Source: Silene latifolia (taxonomy: Eukaryota; Streptophyta; Magnoliopsida; Caryophyllales; Caryophyllaceae). Taken from it: a DNA stretch of 64,000 bases. Shown here one piece after another: positions 62,396-64,000 of this stretch (position 1 is the stretch's first letter; each line of letters opens with the position of its first letter). Below the pieces are notes generated by a model. The model was given only the letters and a program-made list of their open reading frames with translations. It did not search any database and was not told the origin of the DNA. The DNA is taken from assembly GCF_048544455.1 (NCBI RefSeq), contig NC_133526.1, positions 5,596,001-5,660,000 on the forward strand. The letters are read 5' to 3'. A program made the translations under genes and the position numbers.

Positions 62396-64000
62396 CAGAG
62401 ACACCTCGTTTCCGCACCTCCCGCAAACCACCCGGTGATGATTGGGCCGCATGTTTGATACGCGGAACGATTTGTGACGATTAAATAAGATTATCGTCAA
62501 GTGATTGCTCAAATATTAATGTCTACCTCTTAGTTGTCATCTACGCGCCGATACGGTCGTTTTGGCAGTAATTAGAGTACATTTGGAGTCCGGGTCAAAA
62601 ACCGTCTTCATTTCCTAAAAACCGTCAAATCCCGAGTCAAAGCAATGTGGTTGTCTACCTAAGGTTAGGATGTCATAAAATATTGAGTTTATATATCATT
62701 TTGAGTCTCATGTCACTTCTTTGGGCTAAACTAAGAGTTTACATTACAAAATGTGCATTTCATTTAGTTAAAATGACAACCCGATCTTTAGGCCCGTTTT
62801 ACGAGGTCATAACGACTTTTTTGGGTCAGGCCTATTTCACATAAAGTTCTAGATCTTTCTTTTAGCTTTCCAACGCCACCGAAATCACCTAACTACGAGT
62901 CTTGTAGAGAAAGTTATGCCTAAAATACGACAGAAATTTGTCAAACGCGTTTTCTACGCGCGAGAGGAACCTATCAGGAAAGGACGCGGCAAGTCTTTGC
63001 GCCTCTTCCAAGGGACGCATGATGCTTTGCGCCTTTTCCCAGGGTTTTCTTTTTGTCCAAGTTTCCGCGTTTAACCTAAGTCGGTTATTTCCGGATCTTT
63101 CTTTCCGTGTCCTAGTCTTACCATAATTCCTCCGCGTGATTAGTATAAATAGGAGCCTTCGTTCCTCATATTTCTCATGCGAGTGTCCGCCCTTCTCTTC
63201 TCCCTTTGCATTCTAGACTTCGTTCTTACTAATTGGCGCCTACGTGCTTGGACTTCCGACCACGTAAGCTCGGATCCTTCCGGGTACCAGCCTCTCCGTT
63301 GCATGACCGACCAATTTGACCAACTACACCAATAATCAATCTAATTAATCAATCGTTTTCCTCTTACGAGGGCACCTTCTTTGCATTCGCGTCGAGCATT
63401 CACTAATCGATATTCTTAGTCCTTCTCGTTTCGTCAACATGTAAGTCTGAGGGTGTAAATCTCTCTTTTATTTATTGTATTTTATTTATTGTATCACTTA
63501 ATGTAAGATTCACGTCGAAAATACCTCATTAAAACCGATTTCTAAAAAAACCGTCTTTAAAACCTCTTTTTACGAATTTTCAGAAGACTGACAGTCGAGA
63601 AAAGACGCATCAACTGCTGCGCCTCTTCGAAGGAGCGCAGTTCCTGCTGCGCCTCTTCGTGAGGCTGCCGCAGTTCCTGCTTCTTTTCTTCTTCTTCGTC
63701 CTCTGTTATTCCGTCTTTCTTATTTGTTTTCGTATGTTTGTCTTTAATTCTCCCACATAATAGTTCAATAATAATCACATGTATGTTTGTTATTCATCAT
63801 TCATCCATATGCTTTAATTCGTCATAAATCCGACCTTAAATCCCAAGTAATTCATATTTGCGGGTTTTCGTCATTAATATTCAATTCGGGTTTTAGAAAT
63901 TCAATTTGTTCATATTGAGTTTCTGGAATTCATCGTTGATATAGCTTTCATCTGTTTATTCATTAATTCGTCATCATTCATTATGTTTAGTCTAAATTAA
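62396..64000 (+). repeat. Tat/Ogre-like 3' LTR, cut by the window edge
   Basis: It begins CAGAGACACCTCG after the purine tract and follows the 5' LTR closely for the 1605 bp visible. It contains the first two palindrome modules (62982-63040, 63604-63660) and the TATA box near 63145. The first module is more altered here than in the 5' LTR. Confidence 0.85.

Larger units (their letters stand above)
53387..64000 (+). mobile_element. Ty3/gypsy element of Tat/Ogre type, cut by the window edge
   Basis: The 5' LTR is 53387-55991 (TGTAGACACC to CTGTCCACA) and the 3' LTR starts at about 62396. Primer site TGGCGACTCCGCTGGGGA (55995-56012) is of the type used by Ogre/Tat elements. The purine run AAGTGGGGGCTCAG precedes the 3' LTR. 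The interior of 6.4 kb holds a gag-like ORF (57414-58730) and no recognisable protease, polymerase or integrase, so it is non-autonomous. The LTR parts that can be compared are very similar (scattered differences), indicating recent insertion. The solo LTR at 12360 is an older relative. Confidence 0.85.

Overview
This is plant nuclear DNA: AT-rich, with very few genes, and with Stowaway, Mutator-like, Helitron, SINE and LTR-element copies of plant type. The host genes are F-box proteins with a C-terminal F-box-associated (FBA-type) domain, the kind that forms large, fast-changing clusters in eudicots. The species cannot be read from the sequence; a eudicot, perhaps of the Caryophyllales, is a guess.

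Layout. 1-2400: 5' end of an F-box gene running off the left edge, a remnant of another F-box gene's 3' end, and a Stowaway MITE. 2405-10348: a nest four elements deep (TRIM, then a non-coding LTR element, then a Helitron, then a Mutator-type MITE), each level with readable ends or target duplications. 10592-26812: an F-box pseudogene split by a minus-strand Ty1/copia element, which itself carries a solo LTR and an almost 8 kb gag-protease Ty3/gypsy element with matching LTRs. 26815-39150: F-box cluster proper, with one gene that looks whole (28886-30049, plus), one nearly whole (34372-35472, minus), one split by a TRIM (31401-33065), and one split by a solo LTR and ending inside a MITE (36208-38981). 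39404-51029: MITE, holding a Stowaway MITE, holding a 10.7 kb Mutator-like transposon with a decayed MULE/FAR1-type transposase, two unidentified small ORFs, tandem arrays and tRNA-like modules. 53387 to the end: a large Ty3/gypsy element of Tat/Ogre type with 2.6 kb LTRs and only a gag-like ORF.

How the parts relate. F-box proteins of this kind act as substrate adaptors of SCF ubiquitin ligases. The paralogues share a conserved upstream block that in three genes lies 21-25 bp before a TATA box. In the one clearly whole gene, a small LTR element has landed exactly between that block and the TATA box. Four F-box loci carry insertions that did not disturb the reading frame beyond the inserted DNA, so the genes were probably intact before the elements arrived, except the locus at 10592-26510, which had already lost its N-terminus.

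Most novel signal. Three unrelated LTR families here each carry a closely spaced pair of GC-rich palindromes just upstream of the LTR TATA box: different sequence, same layout. Second are the tRNA-like box A/box B modules near both ends of the Mutator-like element. No gene system of a new type was recognised. All homology statements come from reading motifs, not from searches.
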